DNA of 64,000 nucleotides, from contig CM074858.1 of assembly GCA_037501455.1 (NCBI GenBank), forward strand, positions 85,348,501-85,412,500. Direction: 5' to 3'. Source of the DNA: Lantana camara (lineage: Eukaryota > Streptophyta > Magnoliopsida > Lamiales > Verbenaceae). Positions 20,048 to 32,432 of this stretch are shown piece by piece; positions within the stretch are counted from its first letter, which is position 1; each line of letters begins with the position of its first letter. A program made the position numbers and the translations under genes. The notes below the pieces were generated by a model. That model made no database searches and was not told the DNA's origin. It saw only the letters and a list, made by a program, of their open reading frames with translations.

Positions 20048-22004
20048 TGTTGGAATTTGTCAACCCTAACGCAGCGGAAAATAAAAATTTTAGGGATCAT
20101 ATAACCAATTTTATCAGAATTCTAATTAAGATCAGCCTTTGATTCAAGATTTATGACTTAAACAAAAGAAGAATCAAATACCTCTGTCGCTTCCAATTGA
20201 TGGCGATGATAAGAAGGTTTTCCAAAACCTATCCAGTCTCCTCCCAACCGATCTGCTTCCAAGAACTCCACGCAGAATCCTCTAAGATAGTCCACGACTC
20301 GTAATTGAACAACTATTCAATTAGCACCCTAGAACACTAATTGGATATTGATTATCCAATAGTATTCTCAATACAATATTGAGATGTGAGAGAAGAGAGA
20401 AAAAGACAAATGTAGGAGAGAAAGCAAAATAGAAGAACACAACGATGTTTGATTTCTTCTCCCAAGTCTTTCTTAAATACTTAACTCTAGGTCAAAAACC
20501 CAATGAGCTAGTTATGGGCTTTAATTTAATTACTACTAATTAAATTAACAACAAAAGTTTCATTTTAATTAGTGGACTTAATTTAATTACATTAATTAAA
20601 TCACAAGTCTAATATCTAATTAAATTGGTGGACTTAAAAATTAATTACTCTTAATTAAATTTCAAGTCCTATTAATTTAAATTAATGCTAACTCTTTAAC
20701 ATCTATAGTCAATAGCTTAACAATTAAGCATAAATTAATTAATACAATTATTAATTAATTACTCTCTCATATTATAAATTAAACTCTTTTAATTTATCAA
20801 TCAATCTCTATTGATCTTTAGATAATCATGTTGTTCAATTCGAGTCATTGTGTGACCCTTTAGGTTCACCAATGAATAGTAGTAGGCCCACTTTCTTAAT
20901 GTGGTATTTTAGATAATCATTTATCTTATTGATTTAATTGAACCCTTTCAACTAATCATTGTTTAATTAAAACTCCTTTTAATTAATCAGTACCTACAGA
21001 TCATGATCGATGTCTAGTAACAAGCTCATGACCACCCATCCAATAGGTGAAGTTTATGCTTTGAACCTTTTAGTCACATGGATACCGTGAGATAAGATCC
21101 TTCTATCACCTAATCCCCGACTAGGACCTAGGGCATGGGAATGATAGAACCCCACTAGTCCTAATGCTATGAATTAATTCTAATAGAAATTCCATTTGAT
21201 CTAACACTCTAGAAAACCCATTTCCTAATTTAGATCTCACTACCTTGCGCAAGGATTTAAGTGGAATGTGCTACAATAGAATTCATGGGTGATTTACTCG
21301 TTCTTCTAGACGAGCGATAGATTCTATGTTAGCATCTCACATGCCCCCATACATGATTTGAACAATGCCAACATACAACCATAGTGAGATTCATGGAACC
21401 CATGAATCTCTAGGCACATATCAAACATTGTCCTTGTCACGCACAGAGCATCAATAGAGCCTCAAGTCTAAGGACCATTTAGATACTATCATAACTAGGG
21501 AACCAACCTCATCATTAAGGCGTAAAAGCCTTACCCCATTGAGATGTTCCTGTCAGGATCCTCAGTGTACTTGTTCCCTAACAAGCACCCCCATACGCGT
21601 GTGAATGTCTCCACATTCAATACTTATAAAACAAACTAACCTTTCTCAAAGGAACATCATACGAGTAAGTCTCAAATGAGTGAAGTCAACATCCCCGTGC
21701 TTATTAGATTCTTCGACTTGGAGTTGGTTTAGGTCACGCCATAGAGACTTGTTCCATAATCTCCGTCCCTATACGAGGTCAAGTCCCGTAGCTTAATGTG
21801 ACCTTGGGGTTTCATCCATACACAAACATTTATAATATGCAATTAATAAACTTGAATGAGATATGATGAATTAGCCACATAGATTTAAACGTATATGAAA
21901 CATTACATTTATTATTTCATTAATATCACAAATTGCTGCTAATAAGAGTAGTTTACAAAAAGAGACCTAAACTATTTTGGCTCTTCTAGGGCACTACTCT
22001 AATA
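20048..22004 (-). repeat. 3' LTR of the copia element
   Basis: On the minus strand the LTR begins near 22004 (TATTAGAGTAGTGCCC, a probable TG-to-TA change) after AAGTGGGAGAT, and ends TTCCAACA at 20048. It is 1,957 bases and AT-rich, with repeated TTAATTAA-like tracts at 20520-20770. Open frames are chance. Confidence 0.7.
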
Positions 22005-22019
22005 ATCTCCCACTTGCCC

Positions 22020-23329
22020 TTAGAGCCAATTGTCCATGGCCTTAAGGCCCATCTCCTGGAGATGCCCTTCAAAGAACTTTTGGCTAAGAGGTTTAGTAAA
22101 CGGGTTTGCTACGTTTTCTGTCGAGGGCACAAGTTCCACAATAACGTCACCTCTTTCTACGATTTCTCTAATTAGATGAAATCTTCTAAGGATGTGCTTG
22201 GACCGTGATGAGCTCTTGGTTCTTTGATTGTGCAATCTCTCCTTTATTATCGCAGAAGACAACGACCGAGTCAGCAATGCTAGGAACTACATCCAACTCT
22301 TGGATGAAGTTTTTCATCGACAAACCTTTTTTCGCTGCCTCTGATGCAGCTATGTACTCCACTTCACAAGTGGAGCCAGCAGTAGTTTCCTGCTTGGAAC
22401 TCTTCCAACTTACTGCACCACCATTCAATCGGAAAATGAATCCTGATGTGGATTTAAAGTCGTCTACATCCGACTGGAAGCTTGAGTCGGTGTATCCTTC
22501 TAATTTCAGTTCTCCCTTTCTGCAGTATACAAGAAATAGATCCTTAGTCCTTTTCAAGTACTTAAGGATGGATTTCACGACAGACCAGTGACTCTCACCA
22601 AAGCTTGACTGAAATTGACTTATAACACTCAAAGAGTATGTGACATCAGGTCTGGTATATAACATAGTATACATTATGCTCCCTATTGCAGATGCATAGG
22701 GTATACTAGACATCCTACACTTCTCTTCTTCAGTGATAGGACAAATTGATTTAGAGAGAATCAACCCATGTCTCATTGACAGGAATCCCCTTTTAGATTC
22801 CTCCATATTGAACCGTTTCAGTACTTTGTCTATGTACTGAACTTGGGACATACCTATTAATCTCTGTGATCTATCTCTATAGATTTTTATTCCGAGAATA
22901 AAGGAAGTTTTTCCCAAGTCCTTCATGGAAAACTGAGTAGACAACCAAGTCTTTGTTGTTTGCAGCACATCTTTCTCATTCCCAATGAGTAAGATATCAT
23001 CTACATGCAACACCAAAAATTGCACGACTCGCCCATTGATTTTCTTGTAAACACATGGTTCATACTCGTTCTTGATGAAACCAAACGATTTGACTGTCTT
23101 ATCAAAATAGATGTTCCAACTTCTAGACGCATGTTTGAGTCCATATATGGATCTCTGGAGTTTACAGACTTTCTGTTCGCTCCCACAGGATATGAAGCCT
23201 TCCGGTTGTTCCATATAAATATCTTTATCTAAATCTCCATTTAGAAAACCCATTTTCACATCCATCTGCCATATTTCATAATCATAGTACGCAACTATGG
23301 CTAAAAGTATCCGAATGGATTTAGGCATT
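22020..23329 (-). pseudogene. pol: Copia pol fragment: reverse transcriptase C-part and RNase H
   Basis: The frame opens in RT with LLAIVAYYDYEIWQMDVKMG and FLNGDLDKDIYMEQPEGF, then KLQRSIYGLKHASRSW and the catalytic LHVDDILL motif. It then runs to RNase H with GYTDSSF, KSTSGFIF and SWKSSKQ. A frameshift near 22200 separates the last 60 codons (SKHILRRFHLIREIV, then FTKPLSQKFFEGHLQEMG), which are the normal C-terminus of copia RNase H. RT copies element RNA and RNase H removes it. The fragment starts abruptly at 23329 because of the LTR-4 insertion; the 14 codons upstream in the same open frame come from LTR-4. Confidence 0.9.
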
Positions 23330-24220
23330 TGTGATACCCCGTTTCTTCGGTAGGCCGGGTATGATGTCACGAGAGGGTTTTCCGATGTTGAATTTCTCTT
23401 TTGATTTAATTTATACCTTGATTTAATTGTTTAAGTAAATTATATGCCTTATGTGTTTAAATTTAACATTTAATTTCCCGTATTTAGCTTCTTTTATTTG
23501 AATTTAATTTTAAACTTTGTGAATACGTGACGTACTTGAATTATATGATTTATGAACTTGGTTATGTGTTTATTTTATTCGTTGTGGTCGTAGACCATTT
23601 CTTGATTTTTGGGATTTGAGGGCCTAACGAATTTTAGCACGCCTTGGATTTCGGAAGGCATAACTCGAGCTTGAGAATTCGGATTCGAATTCCAAAAGTG
23701 GTGTTGGACTCGTAATGAAGAATGGAAGCTAAGGAACCTAAATTTGTAATTTTCTAAGCCCATTCAAACCTTTGAAACTTCAACGAACTAAGATATTTGT
23801 GCCGAATCCTCTAACCCGCCCATTTTTAGCCAACATTTGACCCGTTTAAGCCATGGTTCGACCCGGTTCTTGACCCTTATCTACCTAACTAAGAAATAAC
23901 ACACTCATTCTCTCCCTCACTCTCATATCTCATTCCACACACAAGAAATGAAGAGAGAAAGATGTTCTCCAAGCCCTAGCCATCTTTCTCCTTTGAAACC
24001 TCAAGATCAACTCCATTCTTCACTTCTTCAATAAATCGAGGTAAGAATCTTACTCCTTACGATGTGAGCTTTCATTTTACCTGATTCTTTTCTCTTAAAA
24101 CTTTAGATTCATGCTTGTTTGGAGGAGGAGATGATGAATAGTGTATAAATATGGAAATTTGATCTCTTTCTCTCACACTTGAATTAAATGCTCCAAGATT
24201 GATATATATTGTTCCTTTGA
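23330..24220 (+). repeat. LTR-4, left part (split by CACTA)
   Basis: Starts TGTGATACCCCG at 23330, inside copia pol. It carries a leader and a donor-like site ATCGAG|GTAAGAATC at 24041, then is interrupted at 24220. It continues at 47733 after the CACTA and its TGA duplication. Confidence 0.8.
24218..24220. repeat. CACTA target duplication, left (TGA)
   Basis: TGA directly precedes CACTACAGG and is repeated at 47730-47732 right after the opposite terminus. A 3-base duplication is standard for CACTA elements. Confidence 0.8.
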
Positions 24221-24700
24221 CACTACAGGATAAACAACATTTTATGACGCCTAAATTCGTCACAAGAAGCAGCTGTTGTGACGCTTTCTCTTTTGCGACG
24301 CCGACCAAAAGTGTCACTTATTTCGGCGTTGCAATAGCTTTTAGTGACGGTGTTCGGCGTCTCAAAATTTGCTCTGTTGTGACGTTGGAAATCGTCACTA
24401 AATCGCTGATGTTGTGACGCTTTTGTGTGTCACATTTTAAATCCTAACTACCAAAACTAACTGTTTTTGAGACGTGTTAAAGCGTCTTAAAATCCAACTA
24501 TTATGACGCTTATGGACATCATATTAAGTCAGGATATTGTGACGCTTTTCTGTGTCTCATTTTAAATCCTAACTACAAAAACTAAGCGTTTTTGGGACGC
24601 GTTAATGCGTCTCAAAATCCAACTATTATGACGCTTATGAACCTCATAATAATGTCTGAATATTACGACGCTATTGTGTGTCATTTTAAAATCGTATTTA
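24221..24700 (+). repeat. Left CACTA subterminal repeats
   Basis: At least ten copies of TGACGC, GACGCC or GACGTT in both orientations, plus a 125-base tandem unit (copies at 24412 and 24537, a partial third at 24663). Subterminal repeats are the usual binding sites of CACTA transposase-associated proteins. Confidence 0.8.
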
Positions 24701-27700
24701 CACTAGTTATTATAAATTTATTTCATTAATTTAGTCTCAACAATAAATCCAAATAACAACATAATTAAATAAACCAAACCAAAGAACATAATATTAATAT
24801 GTTGACAAAATTTTCAATTCCAAATAATATTAGGTACAATTTGTACCTGATATATAACATTTGTACAACAACTGACAAAAAATAAGTATCACTACCACTT
24901 ACATTACTAGTGAAATTCTGCACTAAACTAAAACAAACCAAATGTCTCATAACTGGTAATCAAAATTCATTGTCAACCTGAGCCATAACCACCTATATAG
25001 AAAATTAATTATTGTAGTCAATATTAAATAGGTACCAAAGAAAATTTCTTAGAGCTAATGAATTATCATTACCATATTTTATGGCCATGCAATAACTTCA
25101 GATTTGGAGCTTGATCAGAAACAAGAATTAGATCTGTTTATGAATGCAATGAAAAGACCAAAATAAGTTTATAATCTCTAAGTCTAACAAATACCGATAA
25201 TATGTAAATACCACAGACACTAACTTCATCACAGTTCATGATAATATAGATAAATATACCTCAAAGAGCTTAAATAGATAAATGTTCCCAACAAATAGAT
25301 AAATATAGTTGTTTAGCAGAGAAAGTTTGAATACACGAAGGATTAAATACTTGGATTAATTCTTCAAAAAGGACTACCTATCCATAGACTCAGGGATAGT
25401 ATGATTATCATAGATGATCATCTCTTTACAATTATGAAAGGAATGTGGCAGTGGCAGGAGTCACTTACATCACTTCAAGCAGGCTGGGGTACTTACTTGG
25501 CTGATTCAAATGAGTCCAGAATGGGCCTCACAACAGCTGGAAGAAAGAGTCCTGTAAATCTCACAATACTATAAATGTATATTGTTGATCTTCATCTACA
25601 TAATCTGTAAATGACATCCTTGCATAATGCTCACTATCAAAAAAAAAAAAAAAACTATAGGTTGCTATGCAGGGCAAATCGAGTTTAGACTTTAACCTGA
25701 ATTGTTAAGACATATAGAACCTCATTATCAAACTAACAATACTCAGAAACTCTGCAAGCTTTACTTGTAAAGTTGTAATAAATGATCTAACTGATATACT
25801 AACTAGGGTTTCGAAAACATGGACCGAATCCAACAATTTCAATCCTATCCAATTCAATTCTGGATTGAAATTCCCCAATCCAGACATACACAGTTCCCAT
25901 TTTCCGGAACTAATTGGAAAGAAAATCCACAAGCAAAAGCAATCAAAATCCAGGCACAGAGAAGTAGAGACACTAACCCACTCCCATAGCTCTCAAAATG
26001 AAACAAGGACCATTATTATTAAGGAATCACAACTATGGCTCACGCTCTAAGGTGAAATAACAGAAGCTATAAATTTAATTAAGATAGGACAGAATAAGTC
26101 ATTAGGATAGCCGTATAAATTTAGAAAACTAGTTCAACTTGTAGCTGCAAAAATGAATTAAGCTGCACAACACATGTACTTAAGATAACTCAATAGTATG
26201 ATGTAAAATAGAACTTCTTATATTACCTGCATTGGAACCATTTCCTGAAGGTTCCTAGTCAAACATCATAAATAAGATATTACTTGCATTAGCCCATTAA
26301 ATTAACTTTTTTGTCTTTGCACTACAAGTCAAAACATGCATCTCCAGTAACTTCATGTGAGTGATATATATATATATATAATTTATAAGGAAACAAGTGT
26401 AGGCAGCTCGTGCACACAAAAAAGTTCCATAAAATGGCTAGATGAAACTTAATTATGTCTAATCTCTTCAACGTGGGAAATATATTAAAAATTAATCCAT
26501 GAGAGAGTGAATTCACAACAAGATTTTATCTTATTGGAACTTTCATGCAAAATATATTCAGCTGAAGAGCAATCATTACAGTATGTGTATGTTCATACTG
26601 CTCTTAAGGGGGAAAAAAAAAAGTAATACTCAGGCATTAAAGAAAACCTCAGACACTTGGCAACAAGTAATATTCAAATAGTTCCATCATAATACATGTT
26701 AGTATATACGAACAAACATCCTTCATCACCCTTTCGGACTGATAGTTTCAATTGATTCTAGAATTGGGAGTTTCAATTGAAAATTAAAGGGGCCAAATTC
26801 AGATGTCTTATAGACCCCACCATCTTGACAATTAGAGCCACTTCATTTCTTGATAAGCCAAATCTATCACAGTAGACATTACAAGTGCATTTGCCATCTT
26901 TGAATTGATGAAACCTTTTGTTGTCTCTAATAAGAAAATTGAAAATATTACTAATATTGAACCGGATTAGATTGAGTTAATCACTAATTAATGATGACGC
27001 AACTTTTTTTTGTTTTCGAAAAGTTTCTAATGCAGTTCATGTTTCAAATCATCTATCAGCGGCTGCCACAAGCATCTAAGTTCTTCATATAGAACTAAAT
27101 TACTAAAATGATACTTCTTAGACATATTCATCAGCTACTAATGCAAAATTTGGAAATAGGGAAATTGTAAACAATAAATATACAAACAAACAAAGAAGGC
27201 ACAAAGGTATAGTAACCTAACTAGCAGACATTGACCCATAAATACTTACTAACCTGATCACAATTAGAAATAATAATACTATGATCCGGTGTTGTAATAA
27301 CGACCTCCTGAGCAAGGAACTTTAGGCTCAAAGCTCTGATCCATAGCCTTTTGATCCAACCTACATAATTTAGACAAACCAATAAATAAAATTAATAGCA
27401 AAACTGTCTTGACAAACAACTACAAGAAAAAATTTCTGATTTAAAAGAATGCAACAAAAATACCACTAACTAAGCATTAATAATTCATAAGTACTCCTAT
27501 AAAAAAGTTTTGAGAAATTCATAAATTTAGCAACTTTTCTGAAGGCATTATTCCAAACCAGTAAACAAGGGACTGCTGTGATGTTTTGAATTTTTCTCAG
27601 GTATCAAATGGACTCAGATTAGCATAAAATTTAACATGCCTAAACCTTAATATACTAGTAATACCCAGTTAAAATAGATTTTAAAACCGAGATCGTATGA

Positions 27701-28067
27701 GTGTGGAATGTACGTCTGAAGTTCCTGCATGCATGCTGTCACAGTTCTGATTGTCCATTCAACTCTATTGATCATGCAATACTCATCCAAAAACATCAAA
27801 ACTCATGACACAACTTGGCCTACAATATTCCTAAACATATTTAACACGTAAACACTCATGTTTCAATGCATTAATACCTTCAAATCAGCAATTCAATCAA
27901 AAGTTCTTCATCTCCTATTTTAAAGCAAATTCAAGGCAGTTAACTCAATGAAAACAAAAATGGCATATGTTCCATGGTAATGTATGAAATGTGGCCTAAC
28001 CTATGATGCCAAAGAGAATCATCAGTAGATACAGAGGTGTTTATATGAGAACTAGAGGTAAGTATCT
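24701..28067. other. CACTA interior, mostly unassigned
   Basis: AT-rich, intron-like sequence. Two short segments look like minus-strand exons: 25497-25551 (LFLPAVVRPILDSFESAK between ATTTACAG and GTAAGTACC) and 27254-27360 (35 open codons including FLAQEVVITTPDHS between TTATGTAG and GTTAGTAAG). A possible MUB third exon (CCTTCAG, then EKLLN, then a stop) reads on the minus strand near 27549-27532. No family is recognised apart from that. An (AT)n run lies near 26368. Confidence 0.35.
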
Positions 28068-28600
28068 TAATTAAAGCTAGATACAAAAAGAACTACTGTG
28101 AGAGCAAGATTGTAAATTTGAACTGATCCAATATGACTAACAAGTTTTATTGATCCATCAGGTAAGAATATGGGAATATCGCTTTTTGGTTTAGCAGGAT
28201 TAATTAAGAGGTAAAAGTTCCAACACATATGATATAAAACACCCTTATCAATAATCCATTTATTTTCATAAGATTTATCAAGTCAAGAAAGAGTAAAAGG
28301 CATAGAAAAACCTGTATAATCTCCTGCAAAATTGGTATGTTCTGCTGATTTTCCAGAAATGTCAGAGATGTACGTAGGCATTTCTTTCTTGAAGAAATTT
28401 GAGAAATTGTTGTTGTTTCCATGTGAATTAGAGCCTATCTCATAAGAAAGATTCAAAGGGAAATCAAGTGAGAAAGATTCAAAGGGAAATCAAGTATAAA
28501 TATTAGCTGAATTTCTTTGATTTGTTCCAGAATTGGTCCTCTCACTAAATGCATCTTTCCTGGCTGTTAAACAATTTGCTACACCATGGATGTGATTCAA
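28068..28600 (-). pseudogene. Decayed copia gag-protease fragment
   Basis: A mostly single minus-strand frame reads NCLTARKDAFSERTNSGTNQ, then KEMPTYISDISGKSAEHTNF, then ENKWIIDKGVLYHM, PIFLPDGSIKLVSHIGSVQI and ALTVVLFVSSFN. These are the junction of copia Gag and protease (normally WIIDTGASDHM) and the start of the following domain. The catalytic Asp remains, but the rest of the active-site box is lost. Two stops are seen (after NIYT and FTLS), and a 26-base direct duplication lies near 28450-28490. It is a fossil inside the CACTA. Confidence 0.7.
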
Positions 28601-29235
28601 ATTCTTCGATTATATCATTTTGACAACAAAATAAACAAATAAAGAAGAAACATTAAGAGAGAGGGAAGGATATTTATCACAATCATTTAACCAAACTGAT
28701 TTTACCTTCACTATTACCGAATGACTTGAGTATTGATTAAATCACTCCAATGAATTTGGCGCCAATTATCAAGCTTTTCTTTATTTTTCCATCCAAACTG
28801 CATCAAAAGTTTCTTCACATTAGAAAGTGGAAAGATTTTGACAGAACAATATATTTACAACATGCAACAACAAAATGAAAAGAGAACTTACATCTCAGGT
28901 AACTTATCTACAAATCATGACATCCGCAATACATCAGGTCTCCAATAGTCTAACCCAACATAAACCACAGACCATTACAACACATAAAAACAAGAAAACA
29001 TAAACACTCTCCACAATACACAGGCTTGGAACACAGTACCCTCAACTTCTCAGATAATTCAGACACCCAAAACCATATAGTGCAGAATCAAGACTTGAAT
29101 TGTAGTAAAATAGAAGTAACATAACAGTGAAACCAATTGTGCATTATCACGTAATTTCACAACTCAAGATAGCATATTGACTTGGAAATTCATGAAAATT
29201 CAAGAAAAAACCATACTGAGAATATGAAATATTAC
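28601..29235. other. CACTA interior between copia fragment and MUB exon
   Basis: One exon-like piece at 28718-28797 on the minus strand (FGWKNKEKLDNWRQIHWSDL between GATGCAG and GTAATAG). The rest is AT-rich with no recognised gene. Confidence 0.3.
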
Positions 29236-29406
29236 CACTATTTCTATCTGGAATTGGCGGACGTACAACAACATGCATTGTGATGACACCTCCAGGCACT
29301 TCACTGAGAGGAAGTCGTGATTCAGCAATTGTTCGATTATTTTCAACTATCCATCGAGCATTAATCAGCTTTATATCATTTCTGGATTTCGGCCCGTTTT
29401 CTTTGT
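29236..29406 (-). pseudogene. MUB: MUB (membrane-anchored ubiquitin-fold protein) exon 2
   Basis: Minus-strand exon between TATATTGCAG and a GTG|GTAATA donor. It encodes DKENGPKSRNDIKLINAR, then VENNRTIAESRLPLSEVPGG and VITMHVVVRPP, the second half of the plant MUB ubiquitin fold. MUBs are prenylated at a C-terminal CaaX box and recruit group VI E2 ubiquitin-conjugating enzymes to the plasma membrane. The exon starts in phase 1 and fits exon 1 at 45146-45275, which supplies the first base of the Asp codon. The INARW segment replaces the usual INAGK. The CaaX exon is not securely found, so the gene is probably broken. Confidence 0.85.
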
Positions 29407-29600
29407 CTGCAATATACAAATTTCCATGAGAATAAATTAACTTCTTCAAGAACTAACAGAAATCCAGAACATTTGACAGCATATGACACGAAGCTCATAC
29501 TTCTCAGTTTTTATACATCAATAATAGCAGGAGTAAATCAACGGAACACTGCTTATTACAGGCAAAATATCACATAATTAAACAAATGAAATCCATTATT
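29407..29600 (-). other. MUB intron, remnant
   Basis: Part of the intron between MUB exons 1 and 2, left of the solo LTR. The original intron was about 540 bases before the solo LTR and Tat-1 inserted. Confidence 0.6.
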
Positions 29601-29605
29601 TTGCA
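29601..29605. repeat. Target duplication of the solo LTR, left (TTGCA)
   Basis: TTGCA here is repeated at 32179-32183, directly after the other LTR end. Confidence 0.88.
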
Positions 29606-32178
29606 TGTAGCACCCGGAACGCCAGGCACCACATCCCCCGCACTATAGCCCCGATCCACATATGAAATGGACAATCCATACATGAATCAAAGCTATAGCG
29701 AACGGGAGACAATAAAATGACTCAAGGCTAGGCGGTTACCCTCAATTTAAAACCAACCAACAATCAAGTCAGAGTATTAAAAAGCGGAAGCAATAACATT
29801 CATTCGATATGTATAGGTACCATATTTATTTATTTACTTATAGGTACCAACATTCACACTATCCATACATTATCATCTCCCAACAATATAGATAACAAAG
29901 CGGCATACAAAATATCCCAAATAGCTATACATAACAAAATGTGGGAATGAAGTGTGCTAGACCCAAATTTAAAGACTACTAGACTCTAAATTCCCGCCTA
30001 GCACGCCCTGCAAAACACTGAAAAGTTGAGGTGTCAGTCCAACACAGACTGAGCGAGGGGTATAATAAATATAAGCGCACAGACATGCAAGTTATAATCT
30101 CGGGTAATAATTTTGGAAAAACAATACAATTTAATAGATTAAAAGAGATACTATCGCCCGAAATTACAACTATTCCAATTTCAATTTAATCAATTCAATA
30201 CAATCAATTCGTGGCCCGGCGAGTGGGGCAATTCTCCAACCTTACACCGACTGTGTACAATCAATCAATCAATCAATTATTAGGTGATTAGGTGATCAAG
30301 CAGTTCATTACTGTGCACAATTAGCAGTTTCAATAACGCCTTCTTCCTCCGGGTGATGGTGGGATTGCAAGGCCCCACCATTCAATCAATCTGGGCAGAG
30401 GGTACATGAATCCCTAAGCCCGGAACTCCTTCCTCCCCTAATCTCCTAGAGGGTTCAGGGTTCATCCCAGTTTGGTGAGGATAGCTCTCGAGTTACCCGT
30501 CAGCCCATGTTTTCCCGGTTAGCTCGAGTCACTACCCTCGGGCCCACAGTGCAATACAATACTCGCCAAAACAATCAATCAATCAATCAATTCCTTCAAT
30601 AGTTCGGTAAAACATTTGAAAACCAATCTCATTTGAAAACTATAAGTATAAAGATAGGTTTTGGCTTAAAACTTCACATAGGGTTGTACGGGTCCTATGT
30701 ATCTAAAATTAAACCTCACCTGAATGACCCAAAATAATCCAAGAAAACAGCTCACGGGGCCTGCTCCTCGTCACCAAGAAGCTCTTCTGTGCAAGAAAGA
30801 CAATTGTCCGTGAAACACGACTCAAAATGTACCAAATATGACGAACGGCGGAAATGCAACGAGACGACGGGAAAAATACAATGTACCATAAAAATATTGC
30901 GTTTCAACATGTAATCAGTCATATAATAGCAATTAGGGGTCAAAGAAGCCGTCGGATCGAGGTGCGAAAAATGCAATTTTATGCAGTGAATTTTGGGCAC
31001 TTTCTGGACTACGGGAACGGCCGTTCCGGCTTCCCTTTGAAAATGGGAAGGGCCGTTCCCATGGCTACAGAAAACGCGCCAGCGTTTTCTTAAAAGGGAA
31101 AACGTTTTAGCTGGGAACGGCCCTTCCGGCACAAAGGCCAAAATGGGAACGGCCGTTCCCAGTCTCGCTGGCCAACTATCTCAGCATCATGGGAACGGCC
31201 GTTCCAGTTTTGAACTGGGGTTGGGAAGGGCCGTTCCCAAAATACGAGAGCAGCTGTATGCAGAGCAGAAACAGGGCAGCAATGGCAACACAACAATCAA
31301 CCACCAAAAATGGCTTCAAGCCAAGTTCAAAAGCATATATTTGATGCAATAAATATGCTAACATACATATTGATCAACAACAAGTCATAAAAACACATAA
31401 TCCCATGTTAGATCATCCATAATCAATCATTTGAAACCCATATACTCAATCATGCTTCAAGGCCACAAAACTCAAGATAATTGCATCAAACTCAAGCTTA
31501 AAGTTCACAAATAAATTTCCAACAATGAATACACAATTTACTCAAGCCATTACAAAGCCCTATATATCATATATTTTCAATAAAAATCATTCAAACTCCA
31601 TAGTTACCTCAAATGAAAGAGATGAGAGACAAAATGAAGAAGTGATGATGATGATGCTACTATGATCACAAATCCCACAAAAATTGATGCTTGCAAGATG
31701 AAATCTCCCACTTAACTTGGTAGGGTTTTGATCGGTTGAGATAGGAAGCAAGAACAAGGAAGAAATGTTTTGTATGTAGTGAAAATGAAATGGTACGTGA
31801 TGCTGCTAATGAAGAAGGAAGAAATGACCAATTTGCTATTAAATCCTTTCACTTGTTAAGTTATGCAATCAAGTCCAATCCCATTATTAAATGATCAATC
31901 AAGTCCAATGCAATTAGATCCCTAGTTCATGAAAATGATCACTTAAGGACATAAAAGAATTAAATCACATTCGGGAAAATAATTCACATTGCAAGCACAT
32001 TCAATAAATCCGAAAAATATGATATGATATGAATTTTCAATAAAATGTTAAGAATATAATTTTATAAAATTATGCATGCTATGGAAATTTAAAGAAACGA
32101 ACAATTAATAATTAAAATCTAACTCTCAAACGCACACGTGTCGACCATACCTGAAATGCCGAAAGCTGGGGCGTTGCA
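29606..32178 (-). mobile_element. Solo LTR (minus orientation) of a long-LTR family
   Basis: A 2,573 bp LTR, starting TGCAACGCCCCAGC on the minus strand at 32178 and ending GGGTGCTACA at 29606, flanked by TTGCA. No internal region remains, which is the product of recombination between the two LTRs of one element. It has the shared architecture: donor TTTGAG|GTAACT at 31607, palindromes at 31013-31238, acceptor GTTTTGCAG at 30008, then CTAGGCGG and the GCGGGGGATGTGGTGCC block. Open frames inside (such as 30752-31141) are chance, shaped by the palindromes. Confidence 0.9.
31013..31238 (-). repeat. Palindrome cluster in the solo LTR
   Basis: Six copies of GGGAACGGCCGTTCCC or close variants (for example at 31145-31160 and 31223-31238) within 226 bases, about 370-590 bases after the donor-like site. 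Confidence 0.88.
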
Positions 32179-32183
32179 TTGCA
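32179..32183. repeat. Target duplication of the solo LTR, right (TTGCA)
   Basis: Matches 29601-29605. Confidence 0.88.
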
Positions 32184-32432
32184 GCTAAAAGCCTGACTCA
32201 TTTCATAGCCCCGTCCCAGTCCACCCCCCACCCGAACACACATATACACATACAAATTATACCTAAATTTAATAAATCTAATGTTTATATTACTTGAAAA
32301 CAAAGAATAAAATAAACAAAAAACAAGAAAACCAAGCATCCCTGCCCCTATTGCTCTAATTAACATGAAAAAAAAAACATATATAACCATTTTCTGCACT
32401 AATCCAAAGGTATTGTGATCCAAAGAAACTAC
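32184..32432 (-). other. MUB intron, remnant, ending in ACTAC duplication
   Basis: Intron sequence between the solo LTR and Tat-1. The last five bases, 32428-32432 (ACTAC), are the left target duplication of Tat-1. Confidence 0.6.

Larger units (their letters stand above)
20048..23329 (-). mobile_element. Ty1/copia element, 3' part only
   Basis: On the minus strand: the C-terminal half of pol (RT and RNase H), a polypurine tract and a 3' LTR. The pol frame is cut exactly at 23329 by the start of LTR-4. The base before it belongs to GCATT (23325-23329), a likely target duplication whose partner would lie beyond the window. The rest of the copia is not in the window. Confidence 0.85.

Noticed and set aside
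26780..26930. Minus-strand MANALVMSTVIDLAYQEMKW as a resistance-gene N-terminus
   Set aside because: Only about 20 codons are open, with no following domain; resemblance is weak and probably chance.
30752..31364. Open frames of 60-130 codons in the solo LTR
   Set aside because: They are made by the GC-rich palindromes, occur on both strands, and change between LTR copies; similar frames at 2838-3261 and 9320-9627 behave the same way.
29606..32178. Complete LTR element rather than solo LTR
   Set aside because: Only one LTR copy lies between the TTGCA duplications; there is no primer site, internal region or second LTR.
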